64,000 bases of DNA, from positions 620,001 through 684,000 of the forward strand of contig NZ_JAQIOY010000003.1 of NCBI RefSeq assembly GCF_028023555.1, read 5' to 3'. The number at the start of each line of letters is the position of its first letter. Position 1 is the first letter of the stretch. The position numbers were made by a program, and so were the translations under genes. Shown here in pieces: positions 34,967-45,056 of this stretch. Origin of the DNA: Thalassococcus_A lentus. GTDB lineage: Bacteria > Pseudomonadota > Alphaproteobacteria > Rhodobacterales > Rhodobacteraceae. The notes under the pieces were generated by a model. The model was not told the origin of the DNA, made no database searches, and worked only from the letters and a program-made list of their open reading frames with translations.

Positions 34967-37900
34967 ATGGCCATGGCACTGGACAAAAGCTTTGACGCAA
35001 AAACGGCGGAACCCAAGCTGACAAAGGCTTGGCTGGATGTCGGTGCCTTCCGTGCAGGGGCCAATAAATCGCGTGACGAAAGCTTTACCATCATGATCCC
35101 GCCGCCCAACGTGACGGGTGCGCTGCACGTGGGCCATGCCTTTAACAACACCTTGCAGGATATCTTGATCCGCTGGCACCGGATGCGCGGGTTTGACACC
35201 CTGTGGCAGCCCGGACAGGACCATGCGGGCATCGCGACCCAGTTGCAGGTGGAAAAGATGCTGGCCAACACCGGCCAGCCCGGTCGCCGCGATCTGGGCC
35301 GCGAAAAATTCCTTGAAAAAGTCTGGGAATGGAAGGGCGAATACGGCGGCACCATCATCAATCAGCTGCAACGGCTGGGTTGCTCATGCGATTGGGACCG
35401 CAACGCCTTTACCATGGCTGGCGCGCCCGGTGATCCCCGGACCGGGCACGAAAATTCGCCCAACTTCCACGATGCGGTGATCAAGGTTTTCGTCGACATG
35501 TACGAAAAGGGCCTGATCTATCGCGGCAAGCGGCTGGTCAACTGGGACCCCCATTTCGAAACCGCGATTTCCGATCTGGAGGTCGAGAACATCGAAGTGG
35601 CCGGCCACATGTGGCACTTCAAGTACCCGCTCGCGGGCGGTGTGACATACACCTACGTCGAGAAGGACGAGGATGGAAATGTCGTGCTGCAAGAAGAGCG
35701 CGACTACATTTCAATCGCGACGACGCGCCCCGAAACCATGCTGGGCGACGGTGCGGTTGCCGTGCATGTGGACGATGAGCGCTACGCGCCAATCGTTGGA
35801 AAACTCTGTGAAATTCCGGTTGGACCCAAAGAGCACCGGCGCCTGATCCCGATCATCACCGATCCTTACCCGGATCCGGACTTTGGGTCGGGCGCGGTCA
35901 AGATCACCGGCGCGCATGACTTCAACGACTACGAAGTGGCCAAGCGCGGCGGCATTCCGATGTACCGCCTGATGGACACGCGCGGCGCGATGCGTGCCGA
36001 TGGCGCGCCCTACGCGGAGGCGGCGGCGATTGCCATGGCCGTGGCCAACGGCGAACGCACATTGACTGAGGCCGAAGCCGACGCGATCAACCTCGTTCCT
36101 GATCACCTGCGCCGTCTGGACCGGTTCGAAGCACGCGAAGCCGTGGTGCGCGAGATCACCGAGGACGGTCTGGCAGTCATGACCACCTCGGACGACCCGC
36201 GCCTTGGCCCCAAGCCCAAGCTGAAAAAAGGCGAAGAAGAGCCGCCCGTGACCGAGGTCGCGCTGGTCGAGGCCAAACCGATCATGCAGCCCTTTGGCGA
36301 CCGCTCGAAGGTCGTGATCGAACCAATGCTGACGGACCAATGGTTCGTCGACGCCGAAAAGGTTGTCGGACCCGCGCTGGATGTTGTGCGTTCGGGCGAG
36401 ATCAAGATCATGCCCGAGAGCGGCGAAAAAACCTATTACCACTGGCTGGAAAACATCGAGCCATGGTGCATCTCGCGCCAGCTTTGGTGGGGGCACCAGA
36501 TCCCGGTTTGGTTTGACGAAGCGGGGAATGAATACTGTGCGCCGTCCGAGGAAGAAGCACAGGCAAAGGCGGGTGCCGGGGTCAAACTGACCCGGGACCC
36601 CGACGTGCTCGACACATGGTTTTCTTCCGGCCTCTGGCCCTTTGGCACGCTGGGCTGGCCCGAGGACACCGAGGAACTCAAACGCTTCTACCCCGGTGAT
36701 GTGCTGATCACCGGCTTTGACATTCTGTTCTTCTGGGTCGCCCGGATGATCATGATGTCGACGGCGGTGAACGACAAGATCCCCTTCCACACCGTCTACC
36801 TGCACCAGCTCGTCCGCGACGAGAAGGGCAAGAAGATGTCCAAGACCACCGGCAACGTCATCGACCCGCTTGAAATCGTTGAGGAATACGGCGCCGACGC
36901 ACTGCGTTTTACCAATGCGTCCATGGCTTCGATCGGGGGCGTTCTGAAACTGTCCAAAGATCGCATCGCAGGCTATCGGAACTTTGGCACCAAACTGTGG
37001 AACGCCTGCCGGTTTGCCGAAATGAACGATGCCATTGGCTCGGACGGCAGCCTGCCAACGCCAGAGGCGACGCTGAACCGCTGGATCATTGGAGAGACCG
37101 CAAAAGTTCGCGAAAGCGTGGACAAGGCGCTGGAAGAATATCGCTTTAACGACGCGGCCAGCGCGCTCTATGCCTTTGTCTGGGGCAAGGTCTGTGACTG
37201 GTACGTAGAATTCTCCAAGCCGCTTTTCAGCAGCGAAGACAAGGCCTTGGCCGATGAAACCCGCCAGACCATGGCCTGGGTCATCGATCAATGTCTGTTG
37301 ATGCTGCACCCCTTCATGCCCTTCATCACCGAAGAGCTGTGGGGCGCATTGGCACAGCGGCCCAAAATGCTGGTGCACGGCGATTGGCCAGCTTATTCCG
37401 CCGCCGATTTGGTCGACGAAGAAGCAGCTGCCGAGATCGACTGGGTTATTGGCGTGATCGAAGGCGTTCGCTCGGCCCGTGCGCAGATGCACGTCCCCGC
37501 CGGACTATATGTGCCGTTGTTGGCCACAGGTTTTGGCGATCGTGACCGCGGTATGTGGGCACGCGGAGAGACACTGATCAAGCGGCTGGCCCGGATTGAA
37601 AGCCTTGAGGAAGTCACGGATTTCCCCAAAGGCTGCGTGACCGTTCCCGCGGGCGGAGCAACCTTTGGAATGCCTTTGGCAGACATCATCGATGTCGCCG
37701 AGGAAAAGGCGCGTTTGGAAAAGACGCTGGGCAAGCTGGCCAAGGAATTGGGCGGATTGCGCGGGCGTTTGAACAACCCCAAGTTTGCAGCCTCTGCGCC
37801 CGAAGAAGTGGTCGAGGAAGCCAAGGCCAACCTTGCCGCACGCGAGGAAGAAGAGCGCCAGATCAAGGACGCGCTCGCGCGTTTGGCCGAGATTGGCTAA
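34967..37900 (+). CDS. valS: Valyl-tRNA synthetase
   Basis: A 977-residue class Ia synthetase. The start at 34967 ([22 protein letters not shown] at 34973 is also possible) matches the usual N-terminus; an upstream in-frame start would fall in the terminator region. HVGHAFNN near residue 54 is the HIGH motif, and [13 protein letters not shown] near residue 622 the KMSKS motif; the editing domain ([19 protein letters not shown]) and a C-terminal coiled coil ([19 protein letters not shown]) are present. It follows the sRNA unit. Confidence 0.97.
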   Translation: MAMALDKSFDAKTAEPKLTKAWLDVGAFRAGANKSRDESFTIMIPPPNVTGALHVGHAFNNTLQDILIRWHRMRGFDTLWQPGQDHAGIATQLQVEKMLANTGQPGRRDLGREKFLEKVWEWKGEYGGTIINQLQRLGCSCDWDRNAFTMAGAPGDPRTGHENSPNFHDAVIKVFVDMYEKGLIYRGKRLVNWDPHFETAISDLEVENIEVAGHMWHFKYPLAGGVTYTYVEKDEDGNVVLQEERDYISIATTRPETMLGDGAVAVHVDDERYAPIVGKLCEIPVGPKEHRRLIPIITDPYPDPDFGSGAVKITGAHDFNDYEVAKRGGIPMYRLMDTRGAMRADGAPYAEAAAIAMAVANGERTLTEAEADAINLVPDHLRRLDRFEAREAVVREITEDGLAVMTTSDDPRLGPKPKLKKGEEEPPVTEVALVEAKPIMQPFGDRSKVVIEPMLTDQWFVDAEKVVGPALDVVRSGEIKIMPESGEKTYYHWLENIEPWCISRQLWWGHQIPVWFDEAGNEYCAPSEEEAQAKAGAGVKLTRDPDVLDTWFSSGLWPFGTLGWPEDTEELKRFYPGDVLITGFDILFFWVARMIMMSTAVNDKIPFHTVYLHQLVRDEKGKKMSKTTGNVIDPLEIVEEYGADALRFTNASMASIGGVLKLSKDRIAGYRNFGTKLWNACRFAEMNDAIGSDGSLPTPEATLNRWIIGETAKVRESVDKALEEYRFNDAASALYAFVWGKVCDWYVEFSKPLFSSEDKALADETRQTMAWVIDQCLLMLHPFMPFITEELWGALAQRPKMLVHGDWPAYSAADLVDEEAAAEIDWVIGVIEGVRSARAQMHVPAGLYVPLLATGFGDRDRGMWARGETLIKRLARIESLEEVTDFPKGCVTVPAGGATFGMPLADIIDVAEEKARLEKTLGKLAKELGGLRGRLNNPKFAASAPEEVVEEAKANLAAREEEERQIKDALARLAEIG

Positions 37901-37925
37901 CGCTTTGGGTTGCCTGTAGGCACGA

Positions 37926-37975
37926 AAAAATAAAGCCCGACCTTCCCTTGGAGGTCGGGCTTTTTATTTTTATTT
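37926..37975. terminator. Bidirectional terminator between valS and the sulfonate operon
   Basis: AAAGCCCGACC / GGTCGGGCTTT stem, with T-run on the right and A-run on the left. Serves convergent valS and the FMN oxidase gene. Confidence 0.9.
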
Positions 37976-37982
37976 CAGCAGG

Positions 37983-39086
37983 TTAAGCGCCACGCAGCCC
38001 GGACAGGTCGCGCATCCCGGTTTGCGCCATTGCGATCGACATCTCATCGCTGAGAACATCCCACAACCGTTCCAACCCGGCCTCACCGGCAGCGGCGATT
38101 GCGAACTGCAGAATGCGGCCAAAAAACACAAAATCCGCCCCATGCACCAAGGCCTTGAGCGCGTCTTCGCCCGAACGCAACCCGCTGTCGAAAAACAGTG
38201 GATAGTCCGGGCCAACGGCTTCGCGGATGGCAGCCAAACAGGCGATCGGCGCCGGGGCACTTTCCAGCTGCCGCGCGCCGTGACTGGACACCTGAATGGC
38301 GTCCACGCCCTCTTGTTTCAGGCGCAGCGCGTCTTCTGAATCCAGCACACCCTTGACGACCAGATTGCCGGGCCACGCATCACGAAGACGGGCCAAAGTG
38401 CTCCAGTCCGCCTTGGCACGGCTTTCGGTTCGGTCAAATTCATACCCGTCCATCAAAAAGTTTGCCATCTGCGGTTTGCCTGCCAAGAGGCTCCCGATGG
38501 ACCATCGGGGGTGCAGCGCAAAATCAACGAACTGACGGGGACCGATCTTGAAGGGCATCTTGAAACCGTGCCGCAACTCGCGCGGACGGCGCCCCACTTC
38601 GGGGACATCGACCGTCAGAACAAGTGTTTGATATCCAGCGGATTTTGCCCGCTCAACCAACTTGAAAGTGCCTGCTCCGTCGCCGCTAAAGTACAACTGA
38701 AACCAGGCGTGACCCTGAGCCGTTTCGATGATCTGCTCCAACGGGGTCGATGCAACGGTCGAGACTCCATGGGGGATCTTGTAGCGCGCCGCCAGACGCG
38801 CCAGCATAAGATCAGCGCCGGGGCCGGACAGATTGCACATCCCCATTGGCGCGATACCAAAGGGCCGTTCCGTGGCCTGCCCGAAAACCGACGAAGCCAT
38901 CGAACGCTGGCTGACGTCCTGCAACACCCGGGGCCGCAAAGTCAGCGCATCAAGGGCGGCACGATTGCGCGCCGCCCCTGTTTCAGTGCCAGCGGCACCA
39001 TCAATGTAGTCAAAGACCATCCAAGGTAAACGCCGGCGCGCAATGCGCCGGGCGTCCTCGGCGCTATGAATGGCCCCTGCTGTCAT
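37983..39086 (-). CDS. FMN-dependent alpha-hydroxyacid oxidase/dehydrogenase
   Basis: A 367-residue TIM-barrel flavoenzyme of the lactate oxidase/glycolate oxidase/LldD family. The N-terminus (DARRIARRRLPWMVFDYIDG) is typical, FQLYFSG is the FMN-phosphate region, and VSSHGARQLESAP corresponds to the active-site VSNHGGRQ (His and Arg kept; N to S and G to A changes). Its ATG overlaps the comE stop by one base, so it belongs to the sulfonate operon. I infer that it oxidises sulfolactate to sulfopyruvate, feeding ComDE. A plain lactate or glycolate role is not excluded. Confidence 0.88.
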   Translation of the reverse strand: MTAGAIHSAEDARRIARRRLPWMVFDYIDGAAGTETGAARNRAALDALTLRPRVLQDVSQRSMASSVFGQATERPFGIAPMGMCNLSGPGADLMLARLAARYKIPHGVSTVASTPLEQIIETAQGHAWFQLYFSGDGAGTFKLVERAKSAGYQTLVLTVDVPEVGRRPRELRHGFKMPFKIGPRQFVDFALHPRWSIGSLLAGKPQMANFLMDGYEFDRTESRAKADWSTLARLRDAWPGNLVVKGVLDSEDALRLKQEGVDAIQVSSHGARQLESAPAPIACLAAIREAVGPDYPLFFDSGLRSGEDALKALVHGADFVFFGRILQFAIAAAGEAGLERLWDVLSDEMSIAMAQTGMRDLSGLRGA

Positions 39087-39640
39087 CAGGCTTCGACAGC
39101 CTTCATAAAGCGATCGCGGATCACGACAGGGTCCATTGTGATAACAGGCATTTTCGCGTTGCCGCTGTCACATTTGACAATCATCACGGTGCCGACCTGT
39201 GCGTCGATTGCTTCCTGCAGGGCTTTGCCCGTGTCCACGTCCTGCACTTCGACGACGTTGTCGCAACCTGCCGCGCGCGCCATGCCTGCCAGATCGGTCT
39301 TGCGTCCGGTATAGGTTGGCTGGTCACCGGTAGAGCCATAGGACCCGTTGTCGACGATCATCAAAATGAAGTTCGAAGGCATGTTGTTCCCAATCGTTGG
39401 CAATGTGCCAAGGTTGGTCAGAACAGAGCCGTCACCGTCGATCGAGATCACGGTTTTGGGCTGTGCCAAAGCAAGCCCCAGACCAATCGAAGACGACAGG
39501 CCCATTGTGCCCAACATGTAAAAGTTGGTCGGCTGATCGTCGATTGCGTGCAGTTCCTGGCTGGGAATGCCGATGTTGCAGACAACCAGCTGGTCGCGCA
39601 GGATCGGGGCGATTTCCTTGAGAATTTCAGAACGGATCAT
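39086..39640 (-). CDS. comE: Sulfopyruvate decarboxylase beta subunit
   Basis: A 184-residue thiamine-diphosphate-binding subunit. Start 39640 (MIRSEILKEIAPIL). IDGDGSVLTNLGTLPTIGN with VDNGSYGSTGDQP forms the GDG...N ThDP motif. With the alpha subunit it decarboxylates sulfopyruvate to sulfoacetaldehyde; phosphonopyruvate decarboxylase is the close alternative. The stop/start overlaps with comD (ATGA) and with the oxidase gene show tight coupling. Confidence 0.85.
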   Translation of the reverse strand: MIRSEILKEIAPILRDQLVVCNIGIPSQELHAIDDQPTNFYMLGTMGLSSSIGLGLALAQPKTVISIDGDGSVLTNLGTLPTIGNNMPSNFILMIVDNGSYGSTGDQPTYTGRKTDLAGMARAAGCDNVVEVQDVDTGKALQEAIDAQVGTVMIVKCDSGNAKMPVITMDPVVIRDRFMKAVEA

Positions 39641-40143
39641 TGGTCTCCGTAGCCTCCCCAGAAGTTGGCGTCGGTCAGGATTGCGACCGGCTTGTTGCAC
39701 ATGAAGGTGTACTTGAGGATCATGTCCAGTTCTTCCACGTCAGACTGGTTGTGGAAGTGGTAGGTCGGAATGTTCATCTGTGCCAGCAGCGCCTTGGTGT
39801 GCACGGCCATTTCGACCTGACAAGCCACAGGTTCGCGCAACTCGCCGCGATACGAGATCAGCATCGGCAGCGGCATCCGGTAGTACTGGATCAGGGTCGC
39901 CAAGGTATTGATGGTGACACCAATGGCTGTGTTTTGCATGATGATGGCCGGGCGTTTACCACCCATCCACGCACCAGCGCAAAGGCCCATGCCTTCGTCT
40001 TCCTTGTTGGAGGGGATGTGAAATATCTCTTCGCGCTGGTCGATCTCTTCGATGACGCCAGCAAGCTGCTTGCAGGGCACCGTGGTTACAAAAGAGATAT
40101 CGTTGGCGACAAGATCATCAGTGATCTTCTTGTCGATGCTCAT
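39637..40143 (-). CDS. comD: Sulfopyruvate decarboxylase alpha subunit
   Basis: A 168-residue ThDP-enzyme PYR-domain subunit. It contains PSNKEDEGMGLCAGAWMGGK, with the activating glutamate, and IIMQNTAIGVTINTLATLI. Overlaps comE by four bases. Two-subunit ComD/ComE enzymes in roseobacters act in taurine-independent sulfonate breakdown. Sulfonate use is inferred from the neighbouring hpsN and TRAP genes. Confidence 0.85.
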   Translation of the reverse strand: MSIDKKITDDLVANDISFVTTVPCKQLAGVIEEIDQREEIFHIPSNKEDEGMGLCAGAWMGGKRPAIIMQNTAIGVTINTLATLIQYYRMPLPMLISYRGELREPVACQVEMAVHTKALLAQMNIPTYHFHNQSDVEELDMILKYTFMCNKPVAILTDANFWGGYGDQ

Positions 40144-40204
40144 GGACTTATGGGCCTTTCAGGTTAGGGCGCGAATTGCGCGTTTTCTATATTCTGGAAT
40201 GGGG

Positions 40205-40615
40205 TCAGCCGGGGCGGTGCACATGTACCGCACAGGGCGCATGCCGCACGACTCGGGCGGCCGTAGAGCCCAGCAAGTAGTCGCTAAGCCCGGGTTTGTG
40301 GGATCCCATGACAATACAATCGACGCCTTCGGCCGCTGCATAGTCAATGATGGTTCGATAGGTGTGTCCCTTGACGATTTCCGCCTTCACGCCGTCAACA
40401 TCACTCAGCTTTTCCTCAAGCTGTTTGCGGGCGCGGGCGTAGCCTTCGTTGATGATCTCTTCGTCGAGATAGGCCATCACCGAGCCCTGCGGCGCTTCGT
40501 GCACGTGCAGGGCAACAATTTCACCACCCTTGGCGCACAGCGCCTTGGCAATGCCCAATGTCATCGGCGATACACCGTGGTCGAGCGCCATGGGAACAAG
40601 GATCTTGTTATACAT
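40205..40615 (-). CDS. Universal stress protein (UspA family, TeaD-like)
   Basis: A 136-residue UspA protein with MYNKILVPMALDHGV at the start and the ATP-binding GSHKPGLSDYLLGSTAARVV motif (G-2x-G-9x-GS type). UspA proteins are found next to TRAP transporters (TeaD with the ectoine TRAP system), where they bind the transporter and tune uptake; it probably plays this role for the sulfonate transporter in the same operon. Confidence 0.88.
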   Translation of the reverse strand: MYNKILVPMALDHGVSPMTLGIAKALCAKGGEIVALHVHEAPQGSVMAYLDEEIINEGYARARKQLEEKLSDVDGVKAEIVKGHTYRTIIDYAAAEGVDCIVMGSHKPGLSDYLLGSTAARVVRHAPCAVHVHRPG

Positions 40616-40648
40616 CTGTTTTTCCTGCGGTTGCGTCTCGGGTTCGGA

Positions 40649-41629
40649 TCAAGGCCAAGGTGTCAGAACAATTTTGGGCGCCGCGACTGTACCTGCGCGC
40701 AGGTTCCGAAAGGCCTCTGCCCCTTCGCTAAGCGGACGTTCTTCGGCCCAGTCCAGCGTGCCGAGCCGACCGTCAAATATGGCCTGAGCGGTATCGCGAA
40801 AATCCTGCGCCGTGTAGGTGTAGGTCCCGATAAAGGTGATTTCCTGAAGGGTCATCCGCCTTACGTCCAGACCGCCGGTGTTTTCACCCAGACCGACATG
40901 CGCGATCACACCGCCCGGAGCAGCAAGCGACGACGCCAATGCACGCGTAGCAGCATAGCCCACCGCGTCGATCACAACGGAATAGCTGCCTTCGGCCTGC
41001 GCGACGACCGTCTGGTCGCACTGCCCTGCGAGATAGGCACGCCGCGCATCATTCGGCTCGGCCACTGTGACATCCGAAACGCCCATGGCCCGAAGTGCAA
41101 GTGCAGCCGCCAAACCGATGGCGCCGCCACCAATCACCAGCGCCTTGCGCTCCATGTCTTTATGCAGAGCCTCTAACGCCAGCCGCGCGGCATGCCAGCT
41201 GACCGCCAGCGGTTCCGCCAGACATGCCTTTGCAAAGGATACATCCTGCGGCACCTCAACCAGATTTGCGTCGCCCATCACGATGTATTGCGCGAATGCA
41301 CCCTCGCGGGGCGGCATGGAAATGATCTGGCGTTCTGCGCAGATGTTTTCGCGGCCCGTTGTGCAAGCCTTGCAGCGCCCGCAGGTCACCAAGGGGTTCA
41401 CTGTCACACGCGCGCCATCACGCGGCCCACCCACAATGACGCCTGCGGCCTCGTGTCCGAGGATCAAAGGCGCAGGGCGCCGTTCGTCGTGGCCCAGATA
41501 GGCGTGCATATCCGAGCCGCAGATGCCGACAGCCTCAACACGGATCAAATGTTCTCCGGCGGCAGGCACAGCCTCAGGAACATCGCGAAATCCAAGTGTT
41601 TCCACACCTTCGTAAACAAGAGCCTTCAT
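40649..41629 (-). CDS. Zinc-dependent MDR dehydrogenase (HpsP/HpsO-like)
   Basis: A 326-residue medium-chain dehydrogenase. Catalytic-zinc region CGSDMHAYLGHDE and GHEAAG, structural zinc cysteines CGRCKACTTGRENIC, and NAD motif VIGGGAIGLAAALAL are all present, in contrast to the partial MDR at the window start. Overlaps the SDR stop by four bases. Probable dihydroxypropanesulfonate 2-dehydrogenase interconverting the enantiomers of the substrate with the SDR; inferred from context. Confidence 0.88.
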   Translation of the reverse strand: MKALVYEGVETLGFRDVPEAVPAAGEHLIRVEAVGICGSDMHAYLGHDERRPAPLILGHEAAGVIVGGPRDGARVTVNPLVTCGRCKACTTGRENICAERQIISMPPREGAFAQYIVMGDANLVEVPQDVSFAKACLAEPLAVSWHAARLALEALHKDMERKALVIGGGAIGLAAALALRAMGVSDVTVAEPNDARRAYLAGQCDQTVVAQAEGSYSVVIDAVGYAATRALASSLAAPGGVIAHVGLGENTGGLDVRRMTLQEITFIGTYTYTAQDFRDTAQAIFDGRLGTLDWAEERPLSEGAEAFRNLRAGTVAAPKIVLTPWP

Positions 41630-42387
41630 TTTGCGGTGAACCCCCCGTCAACCATTAGGACCTGCCCCGTGACATAGCTCGACGCATCCGAGCACAGAAA
41701 CATCAGTGGTCCGTCCATATCTTCCATGCGGCCATTGCGGCCAATGCAGGTCTGCGTCGCGTTGCGCGCGGCCCGGTCCGGATCATCGAAAACGGCCTTG
41801 GTCAGTTCGGTCGGGAAAAAGCCCGGACCGATTGCGTTGGCGGTAATGCCGAAAGGTGACCATGCTTCGGCCATGGCGCGGGTCAGTTGGCCAACCCCGG
41901 CCTTGGTCGCACCATAGGCTATACCACCGGGGAAAGCGCGTGTGGTTTGCAGCGAGGCAAAGTTCACTATCCGTCCCCATCCTTTGGCCTTCATCGCGGG
42001 CACGAGCGCCTGCGACAGGAAGAATGGCGCAGACAGATTGATCGCCAGGGTCTGATCCCAGCCGTCATCCGTCACGTCATCGGCCGCCTGTCTGGTGTTC
42101 AAACCAGCCGCATGCACAATGATGTCAGGTGCCCCGAAAGGCACGCTGATCTGTTCAGCCAGTGCACCGATCTGCGCGCGATCCGCAATGTCTGCCGCGA
42201 CCGAAGCGGACGCGTCACCGATTTCGGCGCACAGACTGTCCAACGCATCTGCGCGGCGTGCCACGCCAACAACCTGCGCACCCGCAGCGGCCAGAGCCTT
42301 GGCCGCTTGTCGGCCAAGGCCCGAGCTGGCGCCGGTGATGCAGGCCACCCGTCCGGTCAGGTCAAACAGATCACGAGGATCGCGCAT
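41626..42387 (-). CDS. Short-chain dehydrogenase (HpsO/HpsP-like)
   Basis: A 253-residue classical SDR. NAD(P) motif TGASSGLGRQAAKAL, NAG-like HAAGLNT, and catalytic Ser...YGATK (Tyr-x3-Lys) are seen. It sits between hpsN and the zinc dehydrogenase with overlapping or six-base gaps, so it should work in the same pathway. Inferred to be the second dihydroxypropanesulfonate 2-dehydrogenase. Confidence 0.88.
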   Translation of the reverse strand: MRDPRDLFDLTGRVACITGASSGLGRQAAKALAAAGAQVVGVARRADALDSLCAEIGDASASVAADIADRAQIGALAEQISVPFGAPDIIVHAAGLNTRQAADDVTDDGWDQTLAINLSAPFFLSQALVPAMKAKGWGRIVNFASLQTTRAFPGGIAYGATKAGVGQLTRAMAEAWSPFGITANAIGPGFFPTELTKAVFDDPDRAARNATQTCIGRNGRMEDMDGPLMFLCSDASSYVTGQVLMVDGGFTAK

Positions 42388-42393
42388 CAGTCT

Positions 42394-43701
42394 TCAGCCC
42401 TCAGCAGTCAGATCGAAATTCTGACCCGGGAAGTATTTGGCCAGACGTACATCCGCGGCCCGGGCATGACCTTCCATCCCCTCAAGGCGGCTGATCCGCG
42501 CGGTCGCAATCGCCACGTCTTTGGAGGCTTCACGCGTTGCGCGCTGCCATGTGACGATTTTCATGTACTTGTGTACCGAAAGACCGCCCGTGTAATTCGC
42601 AGCGCGCGATGTGGGCAGAACGTGGTTCGTGCCGGTCGCCTTGTCGCCGTAGGAAACAGTGGTTTCCTCACCAAGGAACAACGATCCATAGCAGGTCAGA
42701 TGCTCCAGCCACCAATCCAGATCTTCGGCCTGAACGGTCAAATGCTCGGGCGCGTATTCATCCGAAGTTGCGGCCATTTCTTCGCGGTCCGCGCAAAGGA
42801 TCACTTCGGCATAGTCGCGCCAAGCAGCAGCCGCGTTGTCGCGGTTCAGCTCGGGCAGATCATCGATAAGCTGAGGCACAAGGGTCATGACCTCTTGCGC
42901 AAGAGCCCGGTCATCCGTCACAAGCCAGACCGGAGAGTTGTAACCATGCTCTGCCTGACTGACGAGGTCGGTGGCCACGATATGCGCATCGGCACCCGAG
43001 TCTGCGAGGATCAGACTGTCCGTCGGGCCCGCAATCATGTCGATACCGACACGGCCGAACAGGATGCGTTTGGCTTCAGCCACAAACTGATTGCCCGGTC
43101 CAACAAGGATGTTGGCCTTGGGCAAGCCGAACAGGCCAAACGTCATGGACGCAACGCCCTGAACTCCGCCCATTGCCATGATCTTGTCGGCGCCGCAGAT
43201 GTGCGCCGCATAGACGATCGCCGGGGCGACGCCCACCTCTGGGCGCGGAGGCGAACAGGCGGTGATGTGCTTGCAGCCGGCAACTTTCGCAGTGGTCACC
43301 GTCATGATGGCCGAGGCAATGTGGCTGTAGCGGCCGCCGGGCACGTAGCAGCCGGCTGCATCGACGGGAATGGCTTTCTGACCGGCGACAAAACCGGGCT
43401 GGATCTCCATTTCGACATTGGCAACGGTGCTTTTCTGCAACTCGGCAAACCGGCGAACGTTGTCATGTGCGAACTGGATGTCCTGCTTTAGCTTTTCGGG
43501 CACCAGTGCAATTGCCGCCTGAATCTCTTCGTCGGTCAGCAGCACGTTGCCTTCGTACTGGTCGAACTTGGCGGCATATTCCATCGCCTTCGCATCCCCG
43601 CCCTCTTCGATGTCATTGAGGATGGATACGACTGTGTCATGCACTGACGAAGCATCGGACTTCGGGGTCAGGGCAGCTTTCTTGAGATATTCACGAGCCA
43701 T
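42394..43701 (-). CDS. hpsN: Sulfopropanediol 3-dehydrogenase (histidinol-dehydrogenase family)
   Basis: A 435-residue HisD-family enzyme. SQAEHG (zinc ligands) and YAPEHLTV (catalytic Glu-His pair) are intact, together with GPGNQFVAEAKR and AGPTDSLILAD. It lies inside a sulfonate operon with no other his gene, so I call it HpsN, which oxidises (R)-2,3-dihydroxypropane-1-sulfonate in two steps to (R)-sulfolactate using NAD. A histidine-biosynthesis role is unlikely from context. Confidence 0.85.
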   Translation of the reverse strand: MAREYLKKAALTPKSDASSVHDTVVSILNDIEEGGDAKAMEYAAKFDQYEGNVLLTDEEIQAAIALVPEKLKQDIQFAHDNVRRFAELQKSTVANVEMEIQPGFVAGQKAIPVDAAGCYVPGGRYSHIASAIMTVTTAKVAGCKHITACSPPRPEVGVAPAIVYAAHICGADKIMAMGGVQGVASMTFGLFGLPKANILVGPGNQFVAEAKRILFGRVGIDMIAGPTDSLILADSGADAHIVATDLVSQAEHGYNSPVWLVTDDRALAQEVMTLVPQLIDDLPELNRDNAAAAWRDYAEVILCADREEMAATSDEYAPEHLTVQAEDLDWWLEHLTCYGSLFLGEETTVSYGDKATGTNHVLPTSRAANYTGGLSVHKYMKIVTWQRATREASKDVAIATARISRLEGMEGHARAADVRLAKYFPGQNFDLTAEG

Positions 43702-43713
43702 GTGTTGGTCTTT

Positions 43714-45042
43714 CTATTTGTAGATATCAGGCAGAAGAGTGGTGGAGATCGCCGGGACATAGGCGATCAGCAGAACAACGATGAACATGCACAGAACGAA
43801 GGGCACAGCGCGGGCTGCGATCTTCAGGATGCTTTCTCCGGTGATCCCCGACACCACGAAAAGGTTCAGACCCAGCGGAGGTGTGATGAAGCCGACGCCC
43901 AGGGCGGTGATCATCATGATGCAGAACTGGATTTCATTCATGCCAATGTTGTCAGCAAGCGGTTTCAGGATTGGTGCAAGGATCACGATATTCGGGGTGG
44001 TTTCCATGACGCAACCCGCCGCGATCAGGATTCCGATCATGAGCAGGATCAGCAACCATGGCTCATTGGTGAGCGAGGTGACGGATGTCACGAAACCCTG
44101 CGGCACACCCATGATGGCCAAAGCTTCGGCCAGAGGCACAGAAAAAGCGATGATCGGCAGGATAACACCATTCACCTTGGCCGAGCTGACCAGCATTGCC
44201 GGGAAGTCGGCAAAGGTCAGGGTCCGCAGGATAAAGCCCATAAGGATGGTCACCACGACAGCAGTCGCGCCTGCTTCGGTCGGCGTCAGCCGTCCCGAGA
44301 AGATACCGTAGAAGATGATGCCCGGCACGATAAAGGCGTACCAACCCGACTTCAGAGCTTTGGCAAGATTAGCAAAATACTCTTTCATCGAGATGTTGCC
44401 GCCGCCTTCCCAGCCATAAAGCCGGTTCATGATGACGTTGGTGGCGAGGATCGACAGCAGAATGGCCAGTCCGGGAATGACCGCAGCCAAAAACAGGGTT
44501 GATGCGGAAATACCCAGAACAAGGCCGATGATGATATAGGCGATGGATGGCGGGATCAGGATCCCGGTGCAGGCACCCGCCGCGACGAGCGCACAGGCAT
44601 AGGGCCGCGGATAGCCCGACTCCACCAGACGCGCGATAGTCATCCGTCCGACAGCAGCGGCGCCCGCCGCGTCAGATCCGGAAATCGCAGCGAACATGCC
44701 GCACACCAGAACGGTCGCGGAACCAAACCCGCCCTTGGCGAACTGGGTCAAGGCTTCGGCAACATCCAGAAACTTGCGGCTAAGCCCGGTCCGCACCAGC
44801 ACGTCACCTGTCAGGATGAAGAGCGGGACAGCGGTGAGCGCAAAGGCATCAATCCCGGTAAAGAGACGTTCACCCACAAGGCTGAGTGGCAGGTCACCGG
44901 ACATCACCAGCATGAGGATCGCAGAGGTGCCGATGGCAGCCCAGACAGGTACGGCCAGCGCGATCAGAACGACGAACAGGATGACGGGTGTATAGAAATC
45001 CCAGCCCAGTTCGACGGTTTGGTTCATTGTATTCCAAAGCAT
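43714..45042 (-). CDS. TRAP transporter large permease (DctM), sulfonate operon
   Basis: A 442-residue DctM-type membrane protein with about 12 helices (for example FGSATVLVCGMFAAISGSDA and GFITPPLGLNLFVVSGITGE). Twelve bases separate it from hpsN and fourteen from the small permease. Inferred import of a C3 sulfonate with sodium. Confidence 0.92.
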   Translation of the reverse strand: MLWNTMNQTVELGWDFYTPVILFVVLIALAVPVWAAIGTSAILMLVMSGDLPLSLVGERLFTGIDAFALTAVPLFILTGDVLVRTGLSRKFLDVAEALTQFAKGGFGSATVLVCGMFAAISGSDAAGAAAVGRMTIARLVESGYPRPYACALVAAGACTGILIPPSIAYIIIGLVLGISASTLFLAAVIPGLAILLSILATNVIMNRLYGWEGGGNISMKEYFANLAKALKSGWYAFIVPGIIFYGIFSGRLTPTEAGATAVVVTILMGFILRTLTFADFPAMLVSSAKVNGVILPIIAFSVPLAEALAIMGVPQGFVTSVTSLTNEPWLLILLMIGILIAAGCVMETTPNIVILAPILKPLADNIGMNEIQFCIMMITALGVGFITPPLGLNLFVVSGITGESILKIAARAVPFVLCMFIVVLLIAYVPAISTTLLPDIYK

Positions 45043-45056
45043 GTCGCGTACCGCCC

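Noticed and set aside
35711..37492. Antisense frame of 593 codons opposite valS
   Set aside because: valS motifs are complete on the plus strand; the antisense translation is low-complexity His/Arg/Gly-rich with no family.
41887..43491. Long antisense reading frame (534 codons) opposite the SDR and hpsN genes
   Set aside because: Shadow of GC-rich codon usage on the opposite strand; the minus-strand frames have clear enzyme motifs and ribosome sites, this one has none.
42394..43701. Calling this gene hisD (histidine biosynthesis)
   Set aside because: It shares the fold and catalytic residues but sits in a sulfonate operon with comDE and TRAP genes, without any his gene; hpsN fits better.
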